From: Streptosporangiaceae bacterium
GTDB lineage: Bacteria > Actinomycetota > Actinomycetes > Streptosporangiales > Streptosporangiaceae
Length of the DNA: 64,000 nt
Reading direction: 5' to 3'
NCBI GenBank assembly: GCA_030041275.1
Contig: JASHOE010000344.1
Coordinates: forward strand, 1-64,000
The notes under the pieces are model-generated. The model was not told the DNA's origin. It made no database searches and saw nothing but the letters and a program-made list of their open reading frames with translations. Below, in pieces: positions 8,310 through 16,550 of this stretch; positions within the stretch are counted from its first letter, which is position 1, and each line of letters opens with the position of its first letter. The translations under genes and the position numbers were made by a program.

Positions 8310-9380
8310 ATGGTCATGTGGGGTTTCCTGGTCCTTGGCGGCGCCCTGCTGGTTTCCGCCTTGCTGCTGCGTCGCTGGCCGCTCGTGGCGCTGGCCCTGA
8401 CGCTGGGCGGATCGGTGCCCACCATGGTGCAGCAGTCGGGGATCTTCGCCCTGGTCGTGCTGGGCCTGGCAGTAGGCCTTGAGGTCTGCTACATAGCGGC
8501 GACTCGCACGCCCAAGGTCTCGGTAACCGGTGCCGCGATGGCCTGCGCGGGCCTGCTTACTCCCCTCCTCACCGTGCCCTCGCTAGCTGAGCTCCGGGGT
8601 GGCACGCTGGGCTCGGCGGGACCTCCCACTGTCGCGGTCGTCGTTCCCGTTTTCACGATGGTTGCCTGGCTCATCGGGCATTCAATCCGGCAGGCGCAGG
8701 CGCGGGCCGATCTGGTGCGAGTCCAGGCGGCAGCCGCGGCCGCGATGGAGGAGCGGCTGCGGATCGCCCGCGAACTGCACGACATGGTGGCGCACAGCAT
8801 CGGCATCATCGCGATCCAGGCAGGCTCGGGCCGGAGGGTCTTCGATGTCCGTCCCGGCGAGGCACGCGAAGCCCTGGCGGCCATCGAGGGCACGAGCAGG
8901 GAAACCCTGTCCGGGCTGCGGCGGATGGTGACCGGGCTGCGGCGTGCCGAGCCAGAGCCCGGGTCGTGGCTGCCGCCGCTTGGCCCGGCACCCGGTCTGG
9001 CCGACATCGATCAGCTAGCCGCAACGGCCCTGGATGCTGGCGTGCGGGTCGAGGTTGACCAGGACTGGCGCGGCAGCCGGGAGCCGCTCCCGGCTGACAT
9101 CGACCTGTCGGCGTTCCGCATCATTCAGGAGGCGGTCACCAACGTGGTCCGGCACGCCCGCACGGACCAGTGCCGGGTTTCGATCGGCATGCAGGACGGT
9201 CAGCTGTCGATCGAAGTCACCGACGGCGGGTGCGGCAGCAGCGCGGCGGGGACAGGCTACGGGATCACCGGCATGCGCGAACGCGCCACCCTGCTCGGCG
9301 GGGACTTCTCAGCCGGCCCACGGCCGGGCGGCGGCTTCCGAGTCGCCGCCCGGCTGCCAGTGCCCGCGCCTGCCCGATGA
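8310..9380 (+). CDS. NarL-type sensor histidine kinase
   Basis: 356 residues: four or five membrane segments in the first 125 residues and no sizeable external loop, then HisKA_3 dimerisation helix with the phospho-acceptor in RIARELHDMVAHSIG (about 150-164), then a HATPase domain with N box IIQEAVTNVVRHA and G box GYGITGMRERA. A ribosome site GGAGG lies about 8 bases before ATG 8310. Small sensors with short loops of this kind often sense the cell envelope or the adjacent transporter. It overlaps the response regulator start by ATGA, so the pair is coupled, and it is divergent from the ABC exporter operon. Confidence 0.85.
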   Translation: MVMWGFLVLGGALLVSALLLRRWPLVALALTLGGSVPTMVQQSGIFALVVLGLAVGLEVCYIAATRTPKVSVTGAAMACAGLLTPLLTVPSLAELRGGTLGSAGPPTVAVVVPVFTMVAWLIGHSIRQAQARADLVRVQAAAAAAMEERLRIARELHDMVAHSIGIIAIQAGSGRRVFDVRPGEAREALAAIEGTSRETLSGLRRMVTGLRRAEPEPGSWLPPLGPAPGLADIDQLAATALDAGVRVEVDQDWRGSREPLPADIDLSAFRIIQEAVTNVVRHARTDQCRVSIGMQDGQLSIEVTDGGCGSSAAGTGYGITGMRERATLLGGDFSAGPRPGGGFRVAARLPVPAPAR

Positions 9381-10027
9381 CCATCCGGGTCATCCTGGCC
9401 GACGATCAGCCACTGATCCGCGCCGGCTTGCGCATGCTGATCGAGCAGACAGCTGGCATCGAGGTGGCTGGCGAGGCCGGAACCGGGCTGGAGGCGGTAC
9501 ACCTGGTCAGGGACACCAGCCCCGATGTGGTGGTGATGGACATCCGCATGCCGGGCATGGACGGCATCGAGGCAACCCAGATGATCACCGCCAGCGATGC
9601 GCGCGCCCGCGTGCTGGTACTCACGACCTTCGACGATGATGACTACGTTTACGGCGCGCTGCGAGCCGGGGCGAGCGGCTTCCTGGTCAAGGACATGGCA
9701 CTGGAGGACATCCTCACCGCAATCCGCGTGGTCGCGGGCGGCGATGCCATCATTGCCCCTGGTGTCACCCGCCGTCTGATCGCGCAGTTCGCCAGCCAGC
9801 CGCGCCCTGACCCCAAGCCACGCGAGCTCCGCGGGATCACCGACCGCGAACGCGAGGTACTCAAACTGGTCGGCCTCGGCATGTCAAACGGCGAGATCGC
9901 CGCCGCCCTGTACATCAGCGCGGGCACCGCCAAGACCCACGTGGCCCGGCTGCTGACCAAGGTAGGTGCCAGAGACCGGGTGCAGCTGGTCATCGCCGCG
10001 TACGAGGCAGGCCTGCTGGACAGCTAA
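9377..10027 (+). CDS. NarL/FixJ-family response regulator
   Basis: 216 residues. The receiver domain has the acidic pair ADD (8-10), the phospho-acceptor Asp55 in VVVMDIRMPG, Thr in VLTTFDDDDYV and Lys in GFLVKDM. A LuxR-type helix-turn-helix follows (LTDREREVLKLVGLGMSNG-type region reads ITDREREVLKLVGLG, then EIAAALYISAGTAKTHV). It is the cognate partner of the overlapping kinase and probably controls the divergent ABC operon. About 285 bp without a recognisable gene follow before the next CDS. Confidence 0.88.
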   Translation: MTIRVILADDQPLIRAGLRMLIEQTAGIEVAGEAGTGLEAVHLVRDTSPDVVVMDIRMPGMDGIEATQMITASDARARVLVLTTFDDDDYVYGALRAGASGFLVKDMALEDILTAIRVVAGGDAIIAPGVTRRLIAQFASQPRPDPKPRELRGITDREREVLKLVGLGMSNGEIAAALYISAGTAKTHVARLLTKVGARDRVQLVIAAYEAGLLDS

Positions 10028-10313
10028 GCCGGCCAGTCGGCGGAGCGGGGAACCGCTCGATACGTGGTGCAGTGCTCGATGAGCGTCAGAGCGCGGCACG
10101 ACTGGGACAACAAAGGACGGGCCCGCGGATCGACGGCCCGGCACGAGATTTCTTCCAGGGTCCGGAACGGAGAGCAGTGGATGCCCGTCTGGTGTAGCGG
10201 GGACGACACCAGATCGGCATCCACCGGTCGCTTCTGCGCTGGGTTCGGACGCGGGTCGACGCCGACGGGCAGTTCTCCTGACCTCGGGACCATGATCCGG
10301 CACTCGAAACTGG

Positions 10314-10886
10314 TCAAACGCCTGGCGGTCGGTCGTCCCCTAGCTCGAGGAGCCTGCCGTTCTTCGACAGGTCAGGGTCGGTGCAAGCGGAGAGGTTGAA
10401 ACAGCAGGGCCGTCTCTTCCCGCTCTTCATCTTGGAGATGCTCACGTCGACCCGACGTGTCCGGGTGTCAGGGTTCTTCGTCGCATTGACCCAGCGCACC
10501 CATTCCCAGCGCGCCATCGGGGTGATCTCGTTCCACAGGTTCTGGATCTTCTGTGGTGCAGCTGCCAGAGCAGTAGCAAAGTCCTGCGGCACGCTCGGCT
10601 CGGGCCAGTCCCTGGCTACCTCGATGCAGAGAGTCGCAGTGTCACCCGCGCTGGTGCCTGCGGCGTGTTGCAGCGTCTTATCGACCCTCATCCAGTGACC
10701 TGAATTGCCATCTGGTTCGAGCACCGTCTCGAACTCGACGCCGTTGATCGTTCCGTGAACTGCCACTTGGCCGCGCGAAGGCAGGTCCTTGCTGGCCGTC
10801 TCGGGCAACCGCACTACGGTCGACGTGTCGATTCTGGAAACGGTGGCGTCGAAGCGAATGACGACTTCCTCCGTTCGCTGATTCAT
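10314..10886 (-). CDS. DUF1905/YdeI-type (OmdA domain) protein
   Basis: 190 residues. The N-terminal half (IRFDATVSRIDTSTVVRLPE...RGQVAVHGTINGVEFETVLEP, shown in part) is DUF1905, a small beta-barrel. The C-terminal half (PQDFATALAAAPQKIQNLWNE-type helix, quoted as PQDFATALAAAP, then MARWEWVRWVNATKNPDTR) is the YdeI/OmdA domain, whose E. coli relatives are linked to stress and bacteriocin protection. No catalytic activity is known. ATG at 10886; the preceding bases are weak for a ribosome site. It stands alone, in an intergenic neighbourhood that otherwise holds only short open frames. Confidence 0.7.
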   Translation of the reverse strand: MNQRTEEVVIRFDATVSRIDTSTVVRLPETASKDLPSRGQVAVHGTINGVEFETVLEPDGNSGHWMRVDKTLQHAAGTSAGDTATLCIEVARDWPEPSVPQDFATALAAAPQKIQNLWNEITPMARWEWVRWVNATKNPDTRTRRVDVSISKMKSGKRRPCCFNLSACTDPDLSKNGRLLELGDDRPPGV

Positions 10887-11029
10887 CCCCGCCTCGCCTG
10901 CTCCGTTCCGGACTAGGGCATGGTTGACACTCTATAAAGCCCGGCATGGACCGAGCGTGCCGCGACGGCCCGCCCGATTGGCTTGCCAGCTGCGGTGTTT
11001 CCCTGCCAGGGCTTGCGCGCCCGGGGAGT

Positions 11030-11063
11030 TATGAAGCTATTATTTCGAAGTATCTGCTTCATA
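11030..11063. promoter_or_regulatory. Inverted repeat, likely operator of the ArsR-like regulator
   Basis: Perfect 8-bp arms TATGAAGC (11030-11037) and GCTTCATA (11056-11063) flank an 18-bp AT-rich centre that also contains TTCGAA. The repeat sits 15 bp before the GTG of the ArsR-like gene and just before its AAGGAG ribosome site. The AT content is striking in this GC-rich region. Autoregulation by the encoded winged-helix protein is inferred. Confidence 0.6.
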
Positions 11064-11077
11064 AGGAGATCGAGCGG

Positions 11078-11737
11078 GTGACGAACCCAGCACCGCCCCG
11101 TACGGCCGCCCGGCAGGCTAGCCGGGAGGAGGCCGCGCCGGGCACGCCGCGCAACCCGGTGAAGATCACCGATCCCCGCGCCATGCGCGCGCTCGCGCAC
11201 CCGGCTCGCATAGCGATCATGGAACACCTCGCGCTGGAGGGTCCGGCCACGGCAACGGACTGCGCCGAGTTCGCCGGACTGTCCCCGTCCGCTTGCAGCT
11301 ACCACCTGCGCGCGCTAGCCCGGTACGGATTTGTCGAGGAGGACCGGACGACCGCAGCCGACGGACGACACCGGCCGTGGCGCGCCCTCGCCGTTGCGTT
11401 TGACCTTGCGAGCGTGTCCGACCAACCTCGTGCTGCGAGGCCCGCAGCCCGCATGCTGCTCCAGGCCGCGCGCTCCCGGAGCGACCAGATCCGCGCGGCG
11501 TACGAAGAGCGAGAGGCGGCGTTCCCGCGGCAGTGGCGTGAGGCCGGCGGCTGGGTCCAGGACGTGCTGCACGTAACTCCGGCCGAACTCGAGCAGTTCC
11601 GCCGCGAGGTGGCAGAGCTGTCTGCGCGCTACCGCCGGCTCGACCCCGGCGACCGCACTGCTGAGGTACGCCGGGTGCTTGTCGTGCTCGACCTCGTCCC
11701 GTGGTTCGACCCGAGCGACACGAAGGACTCGCAGTGA
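11078..11737 (+). CDS. ArsR-type winged-helix regulator
   Basis: 219 residues. The DNA-binding domain is at about residues 25-100: ITDPRAMRALAHPARIAIME, then GPATATDCAEFAGLSPSACS and YHLRALARYGFVEED, the HTH_20 pattern of ArsR regulators. No metal-binding CxC motif is visible, so a non-metal ligand is more likely. The C-terminal half is helical. GTG at 11078 is preceded by AAGGAG. It overlaps the MFS transporter as GTGA, and this regulator plus MFS pairing is common for efflux control in actinomycetes. Confidence 0.8.
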   Translation: MTNPAPPRTAARQASREEAAPGTPRNPVKITDPRAMRALAHPARIAIMEHLALEGPATATDCAEFAGLSPSACSYHLRALARYGFVEEDRTTAADGRHRPWRALAVAFDLASVSDQPRAARPAARMLLQAARSRSDQIRAAYEEREAAFPRQWREAGGWVQDVLHVTPAELEQFRREVAELSARYRRLDPGDRTAEVRRVLVVLDLVPWFDPSDTKDSQ

Positions 11738-13068
11738 ACGCATCAACCCGACTGCGCGCCGCAGCTCACAACGGCCCGCTCGGCGACAGCAACTTTCGGC
11801 TCCTTACCGGCGGGCAGTTCACCTCAACGGTCGGTGACTACTGCTACGCCGTCGCGCTGCCCTGGCTGGTGCTGTCGGGCCACGGCAGTCCCACCCTGCT
11901 CGGCACCGTACTGGCCTGCTACGGCGTTCCTCGCGTCGTCGCGCTACCCCTGGGCGGCGTACTCGCAGACAAGCTCGGGCCACGCCGGATCATGCTTATC
12001 GCCGACACCGCCCGGGCGATGCTGGCGGGGTTGCTGATACTGGTCGCGGCCCGGCACGTGATCGCATTGGCCGTACTTGGCCCGATCGCCGTCGGGCTCG
12101 GCGCAGGTGAGGGGCTGTTCTTGCCCGCCGCCAACTCGATCATGCCGTCGATCCTGGTGCCGGACCGTCTCGCCGCGGGCAACGCGATCAACATGGCCGC
12201 GCTGGAGTCCGGCGCGGTGCTCGGACCAGTGCTCGGCGGTGCGATGGTGGCGGCAGCGGGGTCTGTTCCCGCGTTCGCGGTTGACGCGGCGAGCTTCCTG
12301 GTCTCAGCCGTGACACTGGCGTTCATCCGGCTGAACCGTGCTGCGGCGGCTCTTTCGGATACGGCCGAAAGCGCCGAGCATGCCGAGCATGCCGAGCATG
12401 CCGAGCCAGGCGTCCCCTCCTCGCTAGCCGGAGCGGCGGAATCCGCCCCCGGGCTCTGGGAGTTCGTCCGCCGCGAACGCCTGCTCAAGCTGCTGCTGCT
12501 GGTCACCCTGATGGCGAACTTCGGAGCGGCCGGGACGCTGGAAGTAGCCATGCCGACTCTCGCGCACGCGCGCTGGGGCGCCGACGGTTACGGAGCGCTG
12601 CTCGCGTGCATCGGTGTCGGGACGGTTGCCGGGACACTCGCCTCCGCGCGAGCCTCTCGACTCCGGCGGCCGGCCGTCGCAGCTGGTTACGCCCTCCTGA
12701 TCTGCGCTGCGGGCATCGCGGCGATCCCGTTCCTCGGCGGCCTGGCAGGAGCTTGCGCAGCGGCGCTGCTGCTCGGCGTCGGCTTGGGTTTCGGCAACAC
12801 CGTGATCATCACCCTCGCGCAGAAGTGGGTTCCCAGCGAGTTGCTCGGCCGCGTGATGAGCGTGGTCATGATGTGCGCGATTGGCTCGTTCCCGGTCACT
12901 ACAGTGGTCACCGGCTTGCTGGTCCACGCCCTGGGGCCGGCGCCATTCTTCATCATCGCCGGCGTGGGCGTGGCTGCCGCGATCCTGGTCGCGCTGAGCC
13001 AGCCGGTATTCCGTCAGTTCGGCGCGTCCGACGCCGGATCCGTGGCGGAGCTAGCGCCGAGCGCGTGA
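11734..13068 (+). CDS. Major facilitator superfamily (MFS) exporter
   Basis: 444 residues with about 12 membrane segments. The motif-A-like loop is GGVLADKLGPRRIM, and the N-terminus reads LLTGGQFTSTVGDYCYAVAL, which places it with the MFS_3/enterobactin-exporter-like (EntS) drug exporters. The central cytoplasmic loop contains a low-complexity run from four 9-bp repeats (AEHAEHAEHAE, near 12372-12407). Translation is coupled to the upstream ArsR-type regulator by GTGA. Substrate unknown; a toxic small molecule is a reasonable guess. Confidence 0.8.
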   Translation: MNASTRLRAAAHNGPLGDSNFRLLTGGQFTSTVGDYCYAVALPWLVLSGHGSPTLLGTVLACYGVPRVVALPLGGVLADKLGPRRIMLIADTARAMLAGLLILVAARHVIALAVLGPIAVGLGAGEGLFLPAANSIMPSILVPDRLAAGNAINMAALESGAVLGPVLGGAMVAAAGSVPAFAVDAASFLVSAVTLAFIRLNRAAAALSDTAESAEHAEHAEHAEPGVPSSLAGAAESAPGLWEFVRRERLLKLLLLVTLMANFGAAGTLEVAMPTLAHARWGADGYGALLACIGVGTVAGTLASARASRLRRPAVAAGYALLICAAGIAAIPFLGGLAGACAAALLLGVGLGFGNTVIITLAQKWVPSELLGRVMSVVMMCAIGSFPVTTVVTGLLVHALGPAPFFIIAGVGVAAAILVALSQPVFRQFGASDAGSVAELAPSA

Positions 13069-13201
13069 CCCCGCTCCTGTGCCGTCTCCGTACGGTGCGG
13101 TTTTACAAGCCGATTTGAGATCGGGTGGTCTGCGCGAAACCGTAACGATCTCGGAACGCGGCATCGGTACGCTCGCTTCAACGCGTGGGTCGGGTAGGTG
13201 G

Positions 13202-14464
13202 ATGGGCGTGGCCGTGATCACGGCAGTGCGAGCGCGAACGGCGCCCGCTGTGGCGGTTCTGCTTGGCGTCGCCACGGTAGGCCTCGGGGTGGCCACCGTC
13301 GTCCTGGATCAGGTCACCCACCAGCGAACCGGCGGCGCAGTGGCCGACGCTTTCGTCACCGCCGCGAGCCTGATACCCGCGACCGCGATCGGGACGCTGC
13401 TGGCCGCCCGCCGGCCGCGAAATCCGATCGGCTGGGTGCTGCTCGGCCTTATGTTTCAGAACTTCGCCCCGGATACCCAGTACCTCATACTGGACTACCG
13501 CATGCATCATGCAGCGCTGCCGTTCGGCTCGCTGGCGGTCGTGCTCGAGGAATTCTGGCCGTTGGTCCTGTACTTCATCACGCTGCTGCTGTGGCTGTTC
13601 CCCGACGGCACGCTGCCGCAGGGCCGGTGGCACCGGCTCGCCAAGATAGCTGCGGCTGGGTGGCTGCTGGTTGCACTGGCCATGATGAGCCGCGGCGTGC
13701 TCGTTGTCGCCGGACACGATGTCCGCATCCAGGCCAACGGCGATATCGCCAACCCGCTGCCGGGAGCCCTGCGGGTCCTCAGCGTGGTCGTGGTCGTCGG
13801 AACCTTGCTCAGCTGGATGGCGTGGCTGGCCGTCCAGATACCCACCTACCGCAGCGCCAGCGGCGAGCACCGCCAGCAGCTCAAGTGGCTCTACAGTGGC
13901 GCGGCCATCTTCGTGGCCGCGTTGATCATCGGCACGTTCATCACCCCCGCTGTGCTGAACGAGGCCCCCGGCTGGGGCAGTCAGCCGGTGATTCAGGCGC
14001 TGGCGAATCTCGGCACGGCGGCCCTGCCAGTCTGCCTGGGGGTGGCGGTGCTGAAGTACCGGCTGTACGAGCTCAACCGCATCATTAGCCGGGTAGTCGC
14101 ATACACGCTGATCACGGCCCTGCTGGCAGGAGTGTTCGCGGGACTGATCCTGCTTGCCACTCGAGTGCTGCCGCTCAGGGGCTCGCCGGCGGTCGCGCTG
14201 GCCACGCTCGCCATCGCCGCGCTGTTCAACCCGCTGCGCAAGCGGGTGCAGCATGCGGTCGACCGCAGGTTCAACCGGGCGCGCTATGACGCCGAGGCGC
14301 TCATGGCCCGGTTCACCACGCGGCTGCGGCAGACGGTTGATCTGGACACGGTGTGCGGTGACCTAGTCGGCGTCGTCGACACGGCCTTCCAGCCGGCTCA
14401 CGTCTCGGTGTGGCTCTCGGCTGACCGGCAGGGGGCCGCCGTGGGAGTACCACGTCTCGACTGA
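13202..14464 (+). CDS. Multi-pass membrane protein resembling a sensor-kinase input module
   Basis: 420 residues with about eight hydrophobic segments, including VGVLLGLMF-type and ITLLLWLFPDG segments (positions near 13570-13610), followed by LKYRLYELNRIISRVVAYTLI and the stretch VQHAVDRRFNRARYDAEALM. These two motifs are the linker found in actinobacterial 7TM histidine kinases (YDADRLI-type), but the kinase domains are missing: the protein ends after the start of what looks like a GAF-like segment (TVCGDLVGVVDTAFQPAHVSVWL). It may be a stand-alone member of this family, many of which lack a kinase. ATG 13202 follows GGTAGG. Ligand unknown. Confidence 0.65.
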   Translation: MGVAVITAVRARTAPAVAVLLGVATVGLGVATVVLDQVTHQRTGGAVADAFVTAASLIPATAIGTLLAARRPRNPIGWVLLGLMFQNFAPDTQYLILDYRMHHAALPFGSLAVVLEEFWPLVLYFITLLLWLFPDGTLPQGRWHRLAKIAAAGWLLVALAMMSRGVLVVAGHDVRIQANGDIANPLPGALRVLSVVVVVGTLLSWMAWLAVQIPTYRSASGEHRQQLKWLYSGAAIFVAALIIGTFITPAVLNEAPGWGSQPVIQALANLGTAALPVCLGVAVLKYRLYELNRIISRVVAYTLITALLAGVFAGLILLATRVLPLRGSPAVALATLAIAALFNPLRKRVQHAVDRRFNRARYDAEALMARFTTRLRQTVDLDTVCGDLVGVVDTAFQPAHVSVWLSADRQGAAVGVPRLD

Positions 14465-14556
14465 GCGCGCGCACAACGCCAGCTGCACCGCAGAAATCCA
14501 CCACCGAAAACTCCGACGGCTCAAGGGAAACGCAGCACTCTGCATCACCGCCCGCG

Positions 14557-15165
14557 GTGACTGGCGAGAATGTCGGGGTGACCTCAGCCGGCGACCGCGG
14601 CGAAGACGGCTCTCCGCGTAAGCGGGAGCTCCTGGACGCGGCGTACCGTTACGCGCTGGCCAATGGGCTCGCCGACTTCTCCCTCCGCCCACTCGCCAAG
14701 ACCATCGGTACCAGCCCGAGGGTTCTTTTGTTCCTGTTCGATTCCAAAGACGGACTGACCAGGGCGCTGCTGGCCCGAGCTCGTCAGGAGGAGCTGGCCG
14801 CTCTCGCGACGTTGCGCGACAGCCAGCAGGACGCCGGCCTGGCTGAATCGGCGCGCGAGGTCTGGCGATGGCTCGTCGCGCCGTCGCATCGGGCACTGCT
14901 TTCGCTCTGGCTGGAGGGATACGCGCGATCGCTGCTGGGCGAGTCCGGGCCGTGGGAGCACTTCGCGGCCGAGACCGTCGATGACTGGCTGTCCTTGCTC
15001 GCCGCCTGCCAGCCTCCGTCACGGCGGCGTACCAAGGCGGGGGAGACAGATCGCACTCTGGTACTCGCGGTCTTGCGCGGGGCGTTGCTCGATGTCCTTG
15101 CCACTGGCGACGCTGATCGCGTCACCCGTGCTGTCGAGCGCTTCCTCGGAATTCTTGAAGACTGA
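14557..15165 (+). CDS. TetR-family transcriptional regulator
   Basis: 202 residues. The helix-turn-helix is at about residues 20-70: KRELLDAAYRYALANGLADF, SLRPLAKTIGTSPRVLLFLF. The recognition helix PRVLLFLFDSKDGL is the TSPRTLLYHFGSKE variant. The C-terminal ligand domain is helical with no family-specific motif. The start may be GTG 14557 or GTG 14578 (which removes MTGENVG); neither has a strong ribosome site. It precedes an acetyltransferase gene, and a small inverted repeat lies between them. Confidence 0.75.
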   Translation: MTGENVGVTSAGDRGEDGSPRKRELLDAAYRYALANGLADFSLRPLAKTIGTSPRVLLFLFDSKDGLTRALLARARQEELAALATLRDSQQDAGLAESAREVWRWLVAPSHRALLSLWLEGYARSLLGESGPWEHFAAETVDDWLSLLAACQPPSRRRTKAGETDRTLVLAVLRGALLDVLATGDADRVTRAVERFLGILED

Positions 15166-15207
15166 CCCGTCGAGTGGCGATCTGCGCACCGCTGGGCTAG
15201 CCTCAGT

Positions 15208-15229
15208 TACTGAAACGACTGTGTCAGTA
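15208..15229. promoter_or_regulatory. Small inverted repeat before the acetyltransferase gene
   Basis: TACTGA (15208-15213) and TCAGTA (15224-15229) are inverted with a 10-bp spacer, ending directly at the GGAGG ribosome site of the gene at 15241. It could be an operator for the neighbouring TetR protein or a short mRNA hairpin masking the ribosome site. Confidence 0.35.
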
Positions 15230-15240
15230 GGAGGCCGCAA

Positions 15241-15735
15241 ATGAGCGACCAGCAGGTCGTCATCCGTACGGCTGACGTCCCCGGTGACCTCGGGTGGATG
15301 ATCATGGCACACGGCGAGGTCTACGCCCGCGAGTACGGCTGGGACACGAGTTTCGAGGCTCTAGTCGCGCGCATCCTTGCCGATTACGCGAACGCCGACG
15401 ATGGCGATCGCGCGCAGGCGTGGATAGCGGAGGTGGGCGGCCGCCGAGCAGGCTGCGTGATGTGCTGCGCCGAGGACGAGACCACGGCAGAACTGCACAC
15501 GCTGCTGGTGGAGCCGTGGGCCCGCGGTCACAGTCTCGGAGCTCGGCTAGTCGATCAGAGCATCGACTTCGCGCGCAAGGCCGGGTACGCGCAGCTGAAA
15601 CTGTGGACGAATGATCCGCTCGTCGCCGCCCGGCGCATCTATCTGTCCCGCGGCTTCAGGCTCGTCCGAGAGGAGCCGCACCAGAGCTTCGGCATGGACA
15701 TGGTCGGCCAGTACTACGAGCTCGACCTGCAGTAA
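15241..15735 (+). CDS. GNAT-family N-acetyltransferase
   Basis: 164 residues. Motif A is LHTLLVEPWARGHSLGARLV (residues about 80-100), with the R-G-x-x-L-G turn for acetyl-CoA. Motif B is YLSRGFRLVREEPHQSFG. The N-terminal part (GEVYAREYGWDTSFEALVA) matches acetyltransferases often found fused to, or beside, MarR/TetR regulators. A clear AGGAGG lies 7 bases before the ATG. The substrate is unknown. Confidence 0.78.
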   Translation: MSDQQVVIRTADVPGDLGWMIMAHGEVYAREYGWDTSFEALVARILADYANADDGDRAQAWIAEVGGRRAGCVMCCAEDETTAELHTLLVEPWARGHSLGARLVDQSIDFARKAGYAQLKLWTNDPLVAARRIYLSRGFRLVREEPHQSFGMDMVGQYYELDLQ

Positions 15736-15762
15736 CGCATCCGGGTGCCGTCTGAGCGCGCC

Positions 15763-16509
15763 TCAGCTGATGTTCAGGCCAAGGGCAATACCGTCGAGCA
15801 GGGCCTGCAGACCGCGCTCGAACTGGATTGCCAGGGCTTCCTCGGTCATCGGCGGCGCGGCCTGCTCACCCCCAGCCGTGCGTGCGGCCTCCGCGAGGGC
15901 TCTCAGCTGGGGAAAGTCCCCCGCCTCCGCCAGGGCGGTCCCGAACGTGACAGCGGCGGCGACCATCTCCGGGTCGCTTTCGGCGATCCGGGCCCGGGTC
16001 AGCGCCTCCACGGCGTGCAGGGCGTTGCCAGTAACGTAGTCGTCGACGACGGCGATGAGCTCGAGCCTCGCCTGGGTCGGCAGCCCGGTCGCGGCTGTCG
16101 CGGCGAGCGACTGCTCGAAGTGGCGCATGGCATTGGGACCGAACTGGGCTTCATTGAGTGCGCTCATCGACCACGCGTGGGCCATGAGCACCTGCCTGGT
16201 GCGTCGCGCCACCGCAGTCATGGCGTCCCGCCAGCCTGACGACAGGTCGCTGTCGGGGACGAGGATGTCGGCGAGGATCGCGTCGTGCATGAGAGCGACG
16301 ATGTCGGCCTTGTTGCGGACGTAGTAATAGAGCGTCATCGTGCCCGCGCCGAGTTCGTCGGCGATCCGTTTCATCGTGACCGCGTCGAAGCCCTCGGTGT
16401 CGGCGATGCGCAGCGCCGCGGCGGCAATCTTCTCCCTGGTGTAGCGCGGCTTGCGTTCAGCGGGCTCGGGCACGGCCCAGATCGGCCGACTATCAATCCC
16501 GGTTGCCAC
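15763..16509 (-). CDS. TetR-family regulator, TetR_C class
   Basis: 248 residues. The HTH lies at about residues 22-70 (YTREKIAAAALRIADTEGF, VTMKRIADELGAGTMTLYYY). The C-terminal region HAWSMSALNEAQFGPNAMRH and QLELIAVVDDYV-like helix belong to the tetracycline-repressor-type C-terminal fold. GTG 16509 is the likely start; the -35 box of the divergent ABC gene overlaps it. It is divergent from a DrrAB-type exporter, and a perfect palindrome at 16532-16550 lies between, so it very probably represses the exporter and possibly itself. Confidence 0.85.
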   Translation of the reverse strand: MATGIDSRPIWAVPEPAERKPRYTREKIAAAALRIADTEGFDAVTMKRIADELGAGTMTLYYYVRNKADIVALMHDAILADILVPDSDLSSGWRDAMTAVARRTRQVLMAHAWSMSALNEAQFGPNAMRHFEQSLAATAATGLPTQARLELIAVVDDYVTGNALHAVEALTRARIAESDPEMVAAAVTFGTALAEAGDFPQLRALAEAARTAGGEQAAPPMTEEALAIQFERGLQALLDGIALGLNIS

Positions 16510-16531
16510 TCGTACAGCATACGAGTATCCT
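16503..16531 (+). promoter_or_regulatory. Promoter of the DrrAB-type exporter operon
   Basis: TTGCCA (16503-16508) and TATCCT (16526-16531) are separated by 17 bp. The predicted transcription start falls at about 16538, the A of the ATG, so the mRNA should be leaderless. No Shine-Dalgarno precedes that ATG, which agrees. Confidence 0.65.
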
Positions 16532-16550
16532 GTTCGTATGCCATACGAAC
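16532..16550. promoter_or_regulatory. 19-bp palindromic operator over the exporter start codon
   Basis: GTTCGTATGCCATACGAAC has perfect 9-bp arms around one central base and contains the ATG of the exporter ATPase. It begins immediately after the -10 box. A repressor here would block transcription start. A partial relative (CATACGAGTAT) lies just upstream at about 16519-16529. The divergent TetR protein is the obvious candidate. Confidence 0.75.

Noticed and set aside
10024..10317. 97-residue minus-strand open frame after the response regulator
   Set aside because: Unusual composition, no recognisable domain and no ribosome site; left unannotated.
12372..12407. Tandem 9-bp repeat in the MFS gene as a regulatory site
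   Set aside because: It is in frame, encodes a low-complexity cytoplasmic loop and fits simple codon slippage.
13178..14254. Minus-strand 358-residue frame opposite the 7TM protein
   Set aside because: Rich in Arg/Gln/His and no domain; antisense shadow.
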